64,000 bases of DNA from Tribonema minus (lineage: Eukaryota; Sar; Xanthophyceae; Tribonematales; Tribonemataceae), in NCBI GenBank assembly GCA_017506865.1, contig JAFCMP010000312.1, positions 744,001 to 808,000 on the forward strand, read 5' to 3'. The notes under the pieces were generated by a model. That model was given only the letters and a program-made list of their open reading frames with translations, did not search any database and had not been told where the DNA came from. Every line of letters starts with the position of its first letter. Positions within the stretch are counted from its first letter, which is position 1. Shown in pieces: positions 1-11,500 of this stretch. The translations under genes and the position numbers were made by a program.

Positions 1-507
1 AAGAGGCCAGGCCTCCGCGCGGACACGGTCATCGACCCTAGCTGCCTTCACTTCGCCGGAGACGCATACAGGGGCAAAGGCGTTGTCCTCGACACGACTG
101 TGCGCGCCGCGACAGCCTGCGAATACCTCACGGGCAAGTCCAACGCGGCCACTCAGGACGGGCACACAGCGGAAGTGGGGGAGAAAGAAAAGGTGGATCA
201 CCACGATGGCGTGCTGAGCTCATCGTGGGTGTTTGTCCCCTTCGTACAGGAGTCGTGTGGGCGGTGGGGGGCTCAGGCGGGCCGTTTCATCACGGACCTA
301 GCAATGCACTCAGCACTGTGCACAGGGGGTAGGGAGGCGCAAGTGAAGCGCAGGGCTGCAGCCAACAAGAAGCAGATAATGGCGGCGCTGAACAGGTCGC
401 TAGCGCAGGAGCTCGCAGAGCGCGTCATTGCGTACGTGCTCGGTGCAGCGATGCTTGGCTGCGCAGCGCGCCCGGTGTCAGAGCTGCTCGGACACGGCTC
501 TGCCTAA
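1..507 (+). CDS. Retroelement polyprotein, C-terminal fragment
   Basis: The frame is open from base 1 to the TAG-free end at TAA 505-507, giving about 168 residues with no start in the window. It contains a segment reading FVPFVQESCGRWGAQAGRF near residues 79-97, followed by a helical Arg/Lys/Ala-rich tail. A (F/W)VPF..E..G.WG block followed by small-residue helices is what I would expect after the reverse transcriptase in many algal and plant non-LTR retrotransposons; that family match is from memory and not searched. Degraded copies of the same tail (ANKKQI.AAL.RSLA) occur at 12.0 and 15.75 kb, supporting a mobile origin rather than a host gene. No catalytic motif is visible here, so the assignment rests on repeat behaviour and this block. 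Confidence 0.5.
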   Translation, partial: KRPGLRADTVIDPSCLHFAGDAYRGKGVVLDTTVRAATACEYLTGKSNAATQDGHTAEVGEKEKVDHHDGVLSSSWVFVPFVQESCGRWGAQAGRFITDLAMHSALCTGGREAQVKRRAAANKKQIMAALNRSLAQELAERVIAYVLGAAMLGCAARPVSELLGHGSA

Positions 508-830
508 AAAGAGCCACACGCAGATCTCGCATGTTGCCCACACAGGCAACCGGCCTCCCTCGCGGCCCTCTTGAATACTTTTATTATTATGTGCTTAGGA
601 GCACAACTCCATGCATGTGCCCAACTGCAGCCGTTGGCTGTGTATGATCCGATGGTGGCGCTCAAACACACGCACGTGTTTCACTCCAACTACTTCTATA
701 AGCTAAGCTACCCCCCTGTGTCTCCGACTGTTGCACCACTGACGACCCCCTGCGCCTCCCCTGCTGCTGCCGCAAATGCGTCCTTCACTCGCGCTGCCAG
801 ATACTGCCTCACCCTGGCTAATACGAGAAC
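1..830 (+). mobile_element. 3' end of a non-LTR-retrotransposon-like element
   Basis: An open frame enters from the left edge and stops at 507, followed by about 320 bp of non-coding tail. The tail words (TCGCGGCCCT, GGAGCACAACTCC, then a CT-rich block near 710-780) recur near 12.2, 15.4, 15.9 and 17.65-17.85 kb and inverted near 9.95 and 17.25 kb. Copies that share a 3' end but have variable, truncated 5' ends are typical of LINE-like elements. The right boundary is set by the last similarity to the 17.7-17.85 kb copy. The reverse transcriptase, if present, lies outside the window. Confidence 0.55.
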
Positions 831-917
831 ATGAGTACGTATCAATATACATATCTGTATCAGCAAACACCCTTAGATACTTCCAAGGCTGCAACGCCGC
901 GAAAAGCGCTCGTGGCG

Positions 918-967
918 GCAGCACTGCAGCAGCAGCAGCAGCGCAGCAGGCAGCAGCAGCAGCAGCA
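918..967. repeat. CAG microsatellite
   Basis: Imperfect (CAG)n run interrupted by GCG. Further CAG tracts occur at 1251-1310 and beyond. The poly-Ala/Gln frames they create have no flanking coding signal. Confidence 0.9.
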
Positions 968-968
968 C

Positions 969-1480
969 GCATCTGGGTGCCCCTGAGTCGGGGTCTGGGT
1001 GTAGAGTGTGGGTTCGGGTCTTCCAGGTTCGGGTGTCAGGGTTCGGGTTGGGTGCCAGCAGGAGTCTCGGAGTCCTGGGTCGCGGGGCCTGGGGTAATGT
1101 AGAAGCACAGGGTGGACCCGCTGCGGCAGCAGCAACGGGGGTGTTGGGGTGTGGCGTCAGTGTCTGGCGTCATGCGTCATGGTCCATGGGTCAGGCTTGG
1201 GTCTGGACACTCTGGGTTCGGGCTTTGGGTGTCTGGGCTCCGGGTCTCAGTAGCAACAGCAGCAGCACCAGCACCAGCAGCAGCAGCAGCAGCAGCACAG
1301 CAGCGCAGCATCAGTCACAAGCGCAGGCATCTGGGTGTCCTGGGTCGGGGCCTGGGTGTGAGCGTGGGTTCGGGTTTTCGGGGTTCGGGTGTCAGGTTCG
1401 GGGTGTCAGGGTTCGGTGGGTTCTGGGTTCGGGTGTGGGCGTTCGACCGTCTGGGTTAGGGTGTCGGGGTTCGATTTGAC
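969..1480. repeat. GGGTTCGGGTGTC-type minisatellite
   Basis: Dozens of imperfect units built on GGGTTCGGG, GGGTCTGGG and GGGTGTC, with a CAG tract embedded at 1251-1310. The strand is G-rich throughout and resembles degenerate telomeric (TTAGGG) repeats with C inserted. Open frames across it differ in every phase and are treated as chance. Confidence 0.8.
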
Positions 1481-1496
1481 TGTCCGGGCCGGACCC

Positions 1497-1925
1497 CAGC
1501 AGCAGCAGCAGCAAGCAGCAGCAGCAGCGCAAGCAGCAGCAGGTCCCCCAGCCGTGAAGACGAAGCTCCCAGTATTCGCTCCTGGAAACGCAGAAGGTAG
1601 CAACGAAGATCTTGCCCTGAGACTCAGTGCTGGTGCACGCGCAGTAGCGACAAAGGTGCCTGGCACACATACCACTGATCTGGGCCGGAGCTGCGCAGCC
1701 GCCGCAGCAGGTGCTCAGCAGCAGCGAAATTGGCGGGAAATTTGTTGACTGGAAAAAGAGTGCCTCCAACCACTTGAGCTGGCGGTGGTGGGTTTGCCGG
1801 TGGCTTCGCCTGTGTGTCGGTGGATCGCCATTGAATTTGCTGGCGTCGGCAGAAGAGCAGCAGCAGCAGCGTGGCAGGGAGCAGCAAGCAGCAGAAGCAG
1901 GAGCGGCGGCAGCAGCAGCAGCAGG
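1497..1925. repeat. Cluster of CAG tracts
   Basis: CAG tracts at about 1497-1541 and 1857-1925, with unremarkable sequence between. No gene is supported here. Confidence 0.8.
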
Positions 1926-2616
1926 GAAGCAGCGCGGTCAGCACAGCTGGTTGCGTAGGTGAGGGTCCATTTCATTTTCATGTTGCTGTTCCTGTCATCT
2001 CGCTCCACCTCTTCGTTGCTTTATGTGCGACCTGAGCAAACCGGGCGATTGTTGCGTGGAGCTGCCCCTGCTTCGTTGATGCTCTCCGCAGTGTGCAGCT
2101 GTGCTTTGATGAGCTGTCAGGCGGCGTTCGTTGTCGTGGCAGCTGCAGCAGCACCAGCAAATCTATGCGCATGAGAGAGGGCAGGGTATGCCATTCGTGT
2201 TTGTCCTGAGAGCCGTGTTTTCACCTCCCTTGCGTGCCGCGCCGCCTGCCCCTGTGACCTCACCAAACACTTTCCCCTGCCTCTGCGTTTTGTACCCAGC
2301 TTGTGCTGACCGCAATGGCACTGGACGACCGGGTTGACGGTATACATTTTTAGATGGGGCCACCGCCGCGAGGGAGAGCCTGCACCCCGCGGCGCAGAAG
2401 CCGCTCCCCCTTCCTGTGCCTCAGGTCGGCGGAGTGCCCGCATCAGCGGGGGCCTGCAGAGCACAAGGACCAGACAATTATCGGTAAGCACTTATGTTCT
2501 CAATCGCACCAAGGTCTGATGTGTACAATTTGAGAAAGTGGTCGCCCAGAGTTGGTGAGTGCATGTTGCTGCTGACCCGTGCACGTGTCCCGCTCATTTG
2601 TCTGTTGCTATTGCAG

Positions 2617-3261
2617 AGCGATCCAGTGGATGATATAGGCGCCAGCACCGCGCGAGGGCAAGCGGCGCATCACACGCAGAAGCGGCACGCCGAGGAGTCG
2701 ACCACAGATGACGATGGCGGCTACACCACAGCAAGCACCGAGGACAGCCGCACTGCCAACAGCTCCTGCAAGACAGCGCGATGCAGTGCGCTGGAGACTG
2801 TGGAGGAGGAGGAGGAGAAGGACGGTAGCTGCAGCGACACTGGGGAGCAGCTGTTGGACGCTGAGGGGGAGGGGAACGGCGGCGCCGGCGAGGTAGACGA
2901 CCCTGACGTGCAAGTGAGTCTCAGCAGCAGTATTCTCTTGCTGGTGCAGTCGCATTCCTGGGCGGTGTGATGTCTCACTCAAGCCTGGTCGCAAAGCGCA
3001 TTTGGCCTAGGCACCTTATGTTCACTGACGTTTACACGGACTGGAGAGTCTGCCTTTTTTGTGTTACTTCAACTGACTTTTTCCAAAACACAACTCTTTC
3101 ATGCCTCATTCAAAGACAACTCACAGGTGAGTTGGCAAACTGCCCCACACCCAATTGTGGAGGACACACAGGCCTGTGCTTGCCCACGTGTCTATGATAT
3201 TTTCTGATTTTAGAAAGAACTGTTGGGTTGCACACACCGTGCAGAGCAACAGAAGGAATGA
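2617..3261 (+). CDS. Hypothetical acidic protein, 3' exons
   Basis: A well-formed exon runs 2617-2913, with acceptor TTGCTATTGCAG before it and donor CAA|GTGAGT after it. It encodes 99 residues rich in Asp, Glu, Ser and Thr, including a VEEEEEKDGSCSDTGE stretch. A phase-matched terminal exon 3214-3261, after acceptor TTTCTGATTTTAG, adds about 15 residues and ends in TGA. Coding sequence probably continues upstream: at 2515-2554 a short stretch reading SDVYNLRKWSPRV lies in the same frame and is followed by a good donor, GTGAGT at 2555. Joining at that donor breaks the frame, however, so the 5' structure is unresolved. No domain is recognised. The acidic composition suggests a nuclear or linker segment, but that is only inference. 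Confidence 0.45.
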
Positions 3262-3429
3262 GTCCGCCAGGCAGCCCGGAGGCGCCAGCGGTAGTGCAGC
3301 GCAGCACCAGAACGAACAGTAGTATTAGAGTAGAACCAAGAAGATTGTAACCGTCAGTAACGACAATCTTCAACTAAAGACGCTAAGTACCAACATCAAG
3401 CAGCCAGTGTTTCTGGGTCTGGGAGTCTG

Positions 3430-3737
3430 TGGTCTGGCGGAGCAGCAGCAGGCACAGCAAGCAGTAGAAGCGCAGTGTACAAGCACACGATGGACGGGTC
3501 GCACGCGGCTCCGGATGCCGTCGTGATGTAGGGAGCAGCAGTTGAAGCTGCCGCAGTAACATCGCAGTGTAGACAGCAGCAGCACAGCAGCACCAGCACC
3601 AGCACCAGCAGTAGATCTCAGCGGCACAAACCGCAGCACACAGCACACAGTGCAGCACACACAGCAGCACGCACACACACACACAGCACACACAGTAGCA
3701 CAGCAGCACACAGCAGCAGCAGCAGCAGCAGCACAGT
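3430..3737. repeat. CAG/CA compound microsatellite
   Basis: Mixed CAGCAGCAC and CACACA units. The Cys-rich minus-strand frames through it are repeat translations. Confidence 0.8.
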
Positions 3738-4989
3738 AATATATGTATGCAAAACTTGGAGGCTTAAGGTCCTACCAGACCCCCCTACCAGCTGCCTGTG
3801 GTCGATGCATCCCCTGCAAAACCATAGGCAGATGTCCCGGCACGAGCTGAGCAGGTGCCTTGAGAGCAGACATCATCAAAACTTGGGCAGACAGGTCAGT
3901 CCACACTGGTTCTGCATGTTAGAAGGAAGCACACCGGGCAGCGCATCTGACTGTACTTAATTGTTGCCTTGCGCACCCTTTCGCTGTCTTTGCGCACCGT
4001 TTCTGCTATGGACGCGTTGCTCATGGTAGAGGTAGAGATTCCGTTTCAGCCTCGCGCATGCGCTGTCGTTACTATACAGGCATGGCGCGCACAGTTCACT
4101 TGACGCAAGTTGCAGGCGTCTGATGAATGTTTCATGTTCTTTCGGCTGCGCCAGTGATGTGGACGGCTTCAAGTTGGGGCATGGAGAGCCCAGGTGATAC
4201 GGGGAATCGCATCGGAACCGCGCCGCCGACCGTGCCTCAGAGGAGTTTTGAACACCGCTGCCTTATGCGGGTTGAAATGGAGCACTACTTGCTGACGGCG
4301 ATGGCGCCCCGCAGGCGAGCTTTCAAGGTGCCTCCACTTGTTCATCAATGAGTTGGAGGCAGGTAGGAGCTGTGCCTCGGTGACTTTGTGCCTCGGTGAA
4401 CGGTGAACTTTGCTGCATTGTGTTGATTAACATGAAGCGCTACTTGCCGAGGGCTATGGCACTGCAGGCGAGCTCTCATGTCGCCGCCAATTGCTTCTCG
4501 CTGGATTGATCCGAGCTGATGAGTTGCCTCGCTAAGGTTTCGATGACAAAATGCTTCCGTAATTGGACTTATGGTGTTCATCCGCATGATGCCAAGTAGC
4601 CTACCTGTTTAAATCTGAGAGCAGTTGAAGATTACCCTACAATTGAGTACTCACCATGTGCATCCACATGAGTAGCCTACATGTGTATGGTTCAAGTGCT
4701 CACAACAGTATTCAAGTCATGTGGCCGCTATATCAGTGAGGGATGGTCACTGACCAGTCACTGCCGCTAAGTGTGTCAGCGGGCACCATTGCCAACATTG
4801 CGTGCAATATCATCATTCTCAATATGTGTGCCATACGCAGCGCATGGGGCGGCGCCATGTCGTTAGCGGCAGTGAATGAAGACACTACGCCCAAGCGTCC
4901 AGCAGCACCCTGCTGAAGACTTAGCGTTAAGCGCCAAAATAAGGAGAATCTCATCCCACATCAGCAGGATGCGCGAAATTGCTGGCACC
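3738..4989. other. Gene-free stretch, no feature seen
   Basis: Base composition is closer to balanced than in the flanks. All frames are short. I see no exon with matching splice sites and no clear repeat until about 4990. Confidence 0.5.
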
Positions 4990-5760
4990 TTACACAGGTA
5001 GGCTACTCTACACTGTACGGCTGAACATGGTGAGTACTCATGAAGGGGAAGGTTGAAGATTGAACCTCTCTGAGCCTGTTCTCGACCTGCTGTTTCGATT
5101 TTGCTACAATAGTGATTGCATATTACGAAAATCTAGCGATTGTTGTGCCACCCCATGCATGGTCAGCCTCTGAAAAGTACTTTTTTGGCAGGCACAGACT
5201 CAGGAACTTCAGTATACATGGAAGTTCAACTTGCGCACAGTACAGCTGAACAAAGTGACCACTCATGTAGGGGGACGTTGAACCTGCATCAACTGCATCA
5301 GCGCTACTAGTTAGTTTGAGCAGACACATCACCTCAAGCTCTCTCAAAATACTTGCACAATACACAGGTACGCTAGTGTACACTGTATAGCTCCACTTGG
5401 TGATACTCATGTAGGGAAAGCTTGAAACTCTCTCAGGTTGGTCTCAGCCTATTTGTTCGATTTCTACAATCATAATTGATTACAAGTAGCAAATGTCGTA
5501 CAGGACCGATTTAGGGTCAGCCTCTGAAACACACTCGACAAGCACAGACTCATGGACTTCAAGTATGCGTGAACGTTCAACTATGTACAGTAAGGCTGAA
5601 CAGGATGCCTGAAAGTGCTCGCACGTTAAACAGACAGATTACCTCTCACAGTAAGGTTGAACATGGTGAGTTCTCATGTAGGTTACTTTACACAGTACGC
5701 TGAACATGGTGAGTACTCGTTTAGGGAAAGCTTGAACCTCTCTCAGGCTGCAGTAGTCCT
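4990..5760. repeat. Short interspersed unit with TAGGCTACT / GAACATGGTGAGTACTC words
   Basis: A 60-100 bp unit with the words ACACAGGTAGGCTACT, AGGCTGAACATGGTGAGTA and GGGGAAGCTTGAACCTCTC recurs near 4998, 5350-5430, 5640-5740 and again at 7205-7430. The copies are degenerate and non-coding. Each contains a GGTGAGTA word that resembles a splice donor. Confidence 0.65.
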
Positions 5761-5762
5761 AC

Positions 5763-7160
5763 TAATCGCTAGACCTAGCCAGGTTCAAATGTAAGGGGGC
5801 AAGTGTGCACTAAACTTGCGCCTAGTCGTTAGGAGCAGTAGGTGCCAGGTGAACTGTGATGGTGATGGTGGCAGCTGAAAGTGGTATTGCTAGCCAGGTT
5901 TAGATGTATGGTGGCAATTGCGCTCTAATCTTGCGCCTAGTGGCTAGGCACAGTAGGCGTAGAAGTTGAACTTTCATGCCTATTGAAGTAGGTGCGACTT
6001 TCTCAGCCTGTGTGTCTGCCAGAACATTACTTCTCAGAGGCTCTCCCTACAAGGGGCAGGTACGACGTTCGCTAGATTTTCGTAACTTGTAATTAATTAT
6101 TGCAGAAAACTACATGAAGGCGAGATCAGACTAAGAGAGGTAGAAGCTTCCCCTACATGGTTCGATTTCAATGTTTTTGTTGTTCGAATCGAGGTTTCAT
6201 GTGAACTGTGCAATGTGAATCAATCACTGCAGAATCACAAGAACGAGACCAGCTGAGAGTCAAGCTTCCTCTATGTGAGTACTCATCACGTACTGGCTTT
6301 CTATCTTTTTTATATTCAAGGGGGCGAGTGTGTGCGAAACTTGCGCCTAATCGTCAGGCAGGTGATATGCAACAGTGATGATGTTGGCAGGTGGAAGTGT
6401 TAGGCCATAGCCGCTATAAGATGTAGAAGGGATCGTTAAGTGCAGGATGTGTTAGGTGATATGTGATGGCAGCTGAAAGTGTTAGGCCTAGCCAGGTTAA
6501 GATGTAAGGGAGTGATTGTGCACTAAACTTGTGCCTGGTTAGGCGCAGTGGGTTTTAGGTGATATGCGACAGTGATGGTGTTTGGCTGCTAAGAGTGTTA
6601 GACCTAGCCAGGTTCAGCTGACAGGGGGAGGGTGTGCACTAAACTTGCGCCTAGTCGTTAGGCGGAGTAGGTGCCAGGTGAATTGTGATAGTGATGGTGT
6701 TGGCAGCTGAAAGTGGTATTCCTAGCCGGGTTCAGATATACGGTGGCAAGTGCGCACCAATCTTGCGCCTAGTGGCTAGGCACAGTAGGCCTGGAAGTTG
6801 AACTCTCTGTCCTATTGAAGAAGGCACGGCGCCACTTTCTCAGCTGTGTGTCTGCCAGAAAAAGTATTTTTCAGAGGCTGACCCTAAATGGGGCAGGTGC
6901 GACGCTCGCTAGATTTTTATGACTTGTAATTGATTGTTGCAGAAAACTACATGAGGAAGGCGAGATCAGACTAAGAGAGGTAGAAGCTTCCCCTACATGA
7001 TTCGATTTCAATGTTTTGTTGTTGTTCAAATCGAGGTTTCATGTGACCTGTGCAAACTTTGCAACCATTTATTGCAGAGATCACAAGACCGAGAACTGTT
7101 GCAGCTGAGAGTCGGGCTTCCCCTATGTGAGTACTGGCTTTGTATCTTGATTCACAATCA
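5763..7160. repeat. Direct repeat, two units of about 830 bp
   Basis: The segment starting CTAGCCAGGTTCA at about 5776 restarts at about 6606. The second part of each unit (AGAAAACTACATGA..GGCGAGATCAGACTAAGAGAGG, near 6105 and 6942) matches closely. Within each unit a smaller motif, ACTTGCGCCTAGT with GTGATGGTG, repeats several times. The sequence is AT-richer than its surroundings and has no long open frame. It looks like satellite or transposon-derived DNA; no terminal repeats could be defined. Confidence 0.7.
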
Positions 7161-7754
7161 AGGGGGTGAATTTGTGCGAAACTGAATAGCATGCGTGAAA
7201 GTGCTACTTACACAGGTAGGCTACTTTTACACAGTGAGGCTGAAACATGGTGAGTACACATGTAGGGGAAGCTTGGACCTTTCTCAGGCTGCATGAGTCC
7301 TACTAATTTGAGTGAGCACATGGCTTCAAACTCAAGACACTTGCACCTTACACAAGTAGGCTACTTTACACAGAAAGGCTGAGCATGGTGAGTGCGCATG
7401 TAGGGGAAGTCACGTCTACCATGGAAGCCCCACATGGCCTATGAGGTGTTCATGAACCACTAACAGAGGAGTGCAGGCGACCGCCGATTACAGGGCTCCC
7501 GCGTGCCTGCGAGGAGCACAGAGACCGGATCCTCAGTCCGAGTCCGACCGCACAGCTGCGCGCTGCGCACATACGCAAGCGCGCTCTCCGCCTCCTCCCG
7601 CGCAAGCGCTGCCAGAGGGCGACTAACATGCGCCGCCGTTTATTGCCGCACCGCTGCTACTCCGCCCGATCATCGCAGCGCGTTCGCACGGCCGTGTGAT
7701 GGTGGAACACGATGCCAAGGCAGAGAGCAGTGATGTCTCTCTCGAGGCCTACTG

Positions 7755-8279
7755 TTGCAGACAAGTGCAACAAGAAACCAATCTGCAGTTCATCTCTTTG
7801 CTGCTGAGGCTGCCACCGCTGTGCTGTTGACGCAATGGCAGGGGCATACGCTCAGTAGCGGGGCATGGCAAGAAGGCAAAACCATTGCAGACACTCACAA
7901 CTTTGCGACACAAGAGCAGCAGGCTTTGCAGGGAAATACCGTGTCCGCGTGCGGTAGAAACTACTCTGCCCTTTGGTACATGTTGCATTGCTGGAGAAAG
8001 AAAAAGCGTTCGAGCGAGCGGTCGACGGCCCGCATCTGATACTCTACGCTGCAGCGAAGACGATTTCAGAAGCTGCAGTGGCTTGCAGCAAACGATGTTA
8101 CCCTGCTGAGCATGCTGCACGACCTGTCAAACTCCTTTCCTCCATTAGATCATGGTACAATTGCCGCAGTGCGTAGCTTTGAGGCCGCCAGCAGCGCTGC
8201 AGTGTGCGGGCGAGCCTCTGCGGCACTACTGAATATTGTGAAAAGACTGCGGCGCACAGTGGGCCGAAGCAAGGGCTAG
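7755..8279 (+). pseudogene. Possible degraded or spliced coding fragment
   Basis: The final 240 bp (8040-8279) read in one frame as coding-like sequence, QKLQWLAANDVTLLSMLHDL onward, with regular helix-like spacing, and end in TAG at 8277-8279. The same frame is open at 7755-8036 but is interrupted by TGA at 8037. A second frame carries a plausible helix (LLEKEKAFERAVDGP) at about 7982-8026. Either the segment is a gene with small introns I could not place, or it is a decayed copy. It converges on the secreted-protein gene that ends at 8513. No family is recognised. Confidence 0.3.
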
Positions 8280-8375
8280 CTTAGGTGCTAATCTCATGCG
8301 CAACAGCGCACGCTTTGCAGCCGTCGGCACACTGCTTGTAGTAGGTAGAGAACTTTGTCAAGGCAACACGGCCTG

Positions 8376-8512
8376 CTGCTGCACCTGCTGCTGCTGCTGA
8401 GCACTTCACTGCTTGCTGAGCAGTACTGCTGCTGCTGCTACCGCTGCTGCTGCTGCTGAGAACACTTCTGCGGTGTTGCTGAGCGCTGCTGCTGCTGCTG
8501 CTGCTGCTGAGC
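8376..8512. repeat. CTG microsatellite abutting the stop codon of the secreted-protein gene
   Basis: Interrupted (CTG)n. The last pure run ends directly before the TGA (minus strand) at 8515-8513, so a CAG tract forms the start of the 3' UTR of that gene. Confidence 0.85.
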
Positions 8513-11500
8513 TCAGTAGAACGTGAGTTCGTACGTGACAGGGCCCACGTAGAAAGTGTTGGCTCCAAATGGCACCTTCGCCTGCAGCTTTACCGTCAGC
8601 GTGCCCGGGCTGGTCACCTCTATCATGTAGGCATCGGCCACCGAGCAGGCAAAGTAGGGGGTAGCCAGTTCCCCCTTGGGGCTGTCAGGATACACCACAT
8701 CGGACCTCACGTTCTCGTCCACAAAGGTCAGCAGATAGGCATCCGCGGTAATGGTGATGGACTTCTGTATGCCTTGGCCGTTGACGCTGGACGTAATGGC
8801 GCCCTGAGTGCTGAGCGCGGCCTTGGCGACGGAGATGGAGGAGGACGGATCGGTGTCATCGAAACACACTTGCTGTGGCAGAGTCGCGGAAAGCAGGCAG
8901 GCAAGCATGCAGGTAGAAGAAAACTCCAGTTAGGGTTTAGGGTCAGGGTTAGGGCTAGGGTTAGGGTAAGGATTAGGGTCAGGTATTAGGGTAAGGCTAG
9001 TGATGGCGCCGGCAGTGCTGAGCGCGGCCTCGGCGACAGAGATGAAGGAGGACGGATTGGTGTCGTCAAAGCCTGTGGCAGAGTCACGGAAAGCAGGCAG
9101 GCGCTTTAGGTTAGGTCTAACCCTAAACCCTGACCATAACCCTATCTCGGTGTCATCGAGCATACCCCTGTGGGAGTGTCGCAGAAGCAGGCGGGCAGAC
9201 AGGAAAGCAGCCATGCATGCGTCAAAAGCTGCTGAGTTCAAACACAAAGAAAGAGAGCTGAAACGGACAGAGCAGGCCGTGCTGGCGAAGCAGGCAACTG
9301 CGTGTCGCTTGTCAGAGGGGTCATCGAAGCACACTCCCTGTGGAGCGTGGCAGGAGGCAGGCGGGCAGGCAGGCACACTGACAGGTAAGCAGTGCTTAGT
9401 CGTTCGCGCATTTGTCGAATGTTCCCTGACGTCAAACAAAAAACAAGCAAGGTAAGTACACAACGGACTGTTATGGTTCATGTGAAGTTGCTAAACATAT
9501 TGCACATGTTGTACTTGTGGTAGCAGGTGGCCGCGTATGCGTCGAGCGCTTGCTGAGTTCAAAAACGAATGGGTCGTTCCTGTTGATTCCATTCTGTTGG
9601 ACGGTGAGCCCCCTTACACGCACGGCGAGTTTGTCGAGTAAAGGCCCCGTGCTGCTTCTGCCAACTGCAACTACAACTTCAACTGAATTTTTGACAAGTA
9701 CGGTGGTGCGGAAACATATGTGGAAGTGCCAAATACGCCGTAAATACTGACGTTTTGTACCAGTGAAACGCACGTTGACGAACATTCAACTTCTGCACAC
9801 ACTGCAGAGAGGGCGTCTATAAGAGGTTTGTGGAGGGGAAGTGGGCCTTTCCGGTGTGCAGTCAGCGACAACAGCTCCATTCGAAGTCGAAAGTTACTTC
9901 AAAATCGCTTTGGCACCATATTCTCATATTTAAAAGGGCCGCGAGGGGGGCGGTTGTTTTGTGAGCGCCACGTGGAGGAGCTATCGGCGGCTCTGCCGGG
10001 GCAGAGTCGTATATGTGCTTTGGCACAATCCTATTCTAACCACTCGATGTGCGGCAAGAGGCTCACCAGAAGCAGGTTCTTGCACTCCGTAGGGTCCAAG
10101 CTGATGGACTCGCAGAACGCAGTGTCAGCAATGGGGCCGGCGTTGAAGAGGGGCACGTACAGGTACTGTGAAGGAACAGAGAGAAAAAGATAGAAAAAGT
10201 GAGCGGTGGCACACTCATATTCTCGTATTAAAAAGGGCCGCAAGGAAGTGCAGGGCTAGAAAAGAAGAAATCGGGCATCGCTAGAAAAGGAAAAGGAATT
10301 GGGCATCGAAGTACATGTGGGGTCAACGAGAACCAGGGCACGTGCACTGCCTGCGTATGGTGAAATACGAAGAAAGAAAAAAAAGAGGATTCAGGGAACG
10401 ATTGGGTATCCACCATCACTTTTGTTGTCAAGCCTTGGGTAGCGCGCCACGCAAGGTAATAGGCGCGAACATACAGTGTGGGATTTCAAGGCTCTGGTGA
10501 GTGGACTTGTGCAAAAAGTATTTGGAAATGCCCAATACGCCCCACATGCTGACGTTTTCGGCCAGTTACGGCGGAAATCCAACTGCTCCAAACGCCGCAG
10601 TGAGGGTGTACGAGTGGTTTTGTGGAGGGCAGATGTGACTTTTTTTCTTTGCGCAGTCAGAGACAGACATTGTCGAATCATTCTTGAGTTCCGAGTTTTG
10701 AGCCAAGTCATAAACCAAGTATTAGTCGGTACTCGGTGTTGTAGACACCCCGAGTATACTCGGTCAGTACTCACTCGGTCTGCAACAGAGGCAGCCAACT
10801 AATCAGTCGGTCTAGCACTGACTGGCGAGCTTCTTTCAGCTGCCCGTCGGATGGTGCGGTGGCTGTCGGTGCTCTGTGGCGCAGCCTCAATGCTTCCCAT
10901 CATTGAGCACCGACAGGTGATGCTCGTGGGTACACTGGCGAAGGAGCAGAAGTTATGACTGAACCGGCCAACATGTGCTCAAAATCGGTCAACACTCGTC
11001 TAAAATCGGTAAATACTCGCCTGATGACAACATTGCAAAGTACTCGGGGTCCGAGTAAAAACTCGACCTGGTTGCGGGCTGAGCCACATTACTCGTGACT
11101 CGGTGCTCTGGCCATTGACATTGCTCGGTCATGAGTCCACTCGGTTTTGGCAAGACATCCCCATAATCGCACTCGGGGGTCACACCTTGAGATTCAGCAA
11201 TGTCTGGTCATTGACGATAGCTCCGTTTGAGGTTGAAGATATACTTCAACATAGGCTTTGGCACAATTCTACGCATGTAACAGCACGGCATCTGTCATCC
11301 CAGGGGTAATTGCACGTGAACATTGACAGTGGGGGTCTGAGGAGTGGCGGACATAAGTTCAAGTTTAAAGTTCAGAGTCAACAGCTACTTCCTGAGCAGG
11401 CCAATAGCAAGCGCGTTGAAGCGGACATGCTCGATTTCAAGCTGAAAATTGAGGTTGAATTGTCTATTGATCCTGCACTTTAAAATGTGTGTCAGCGCGT

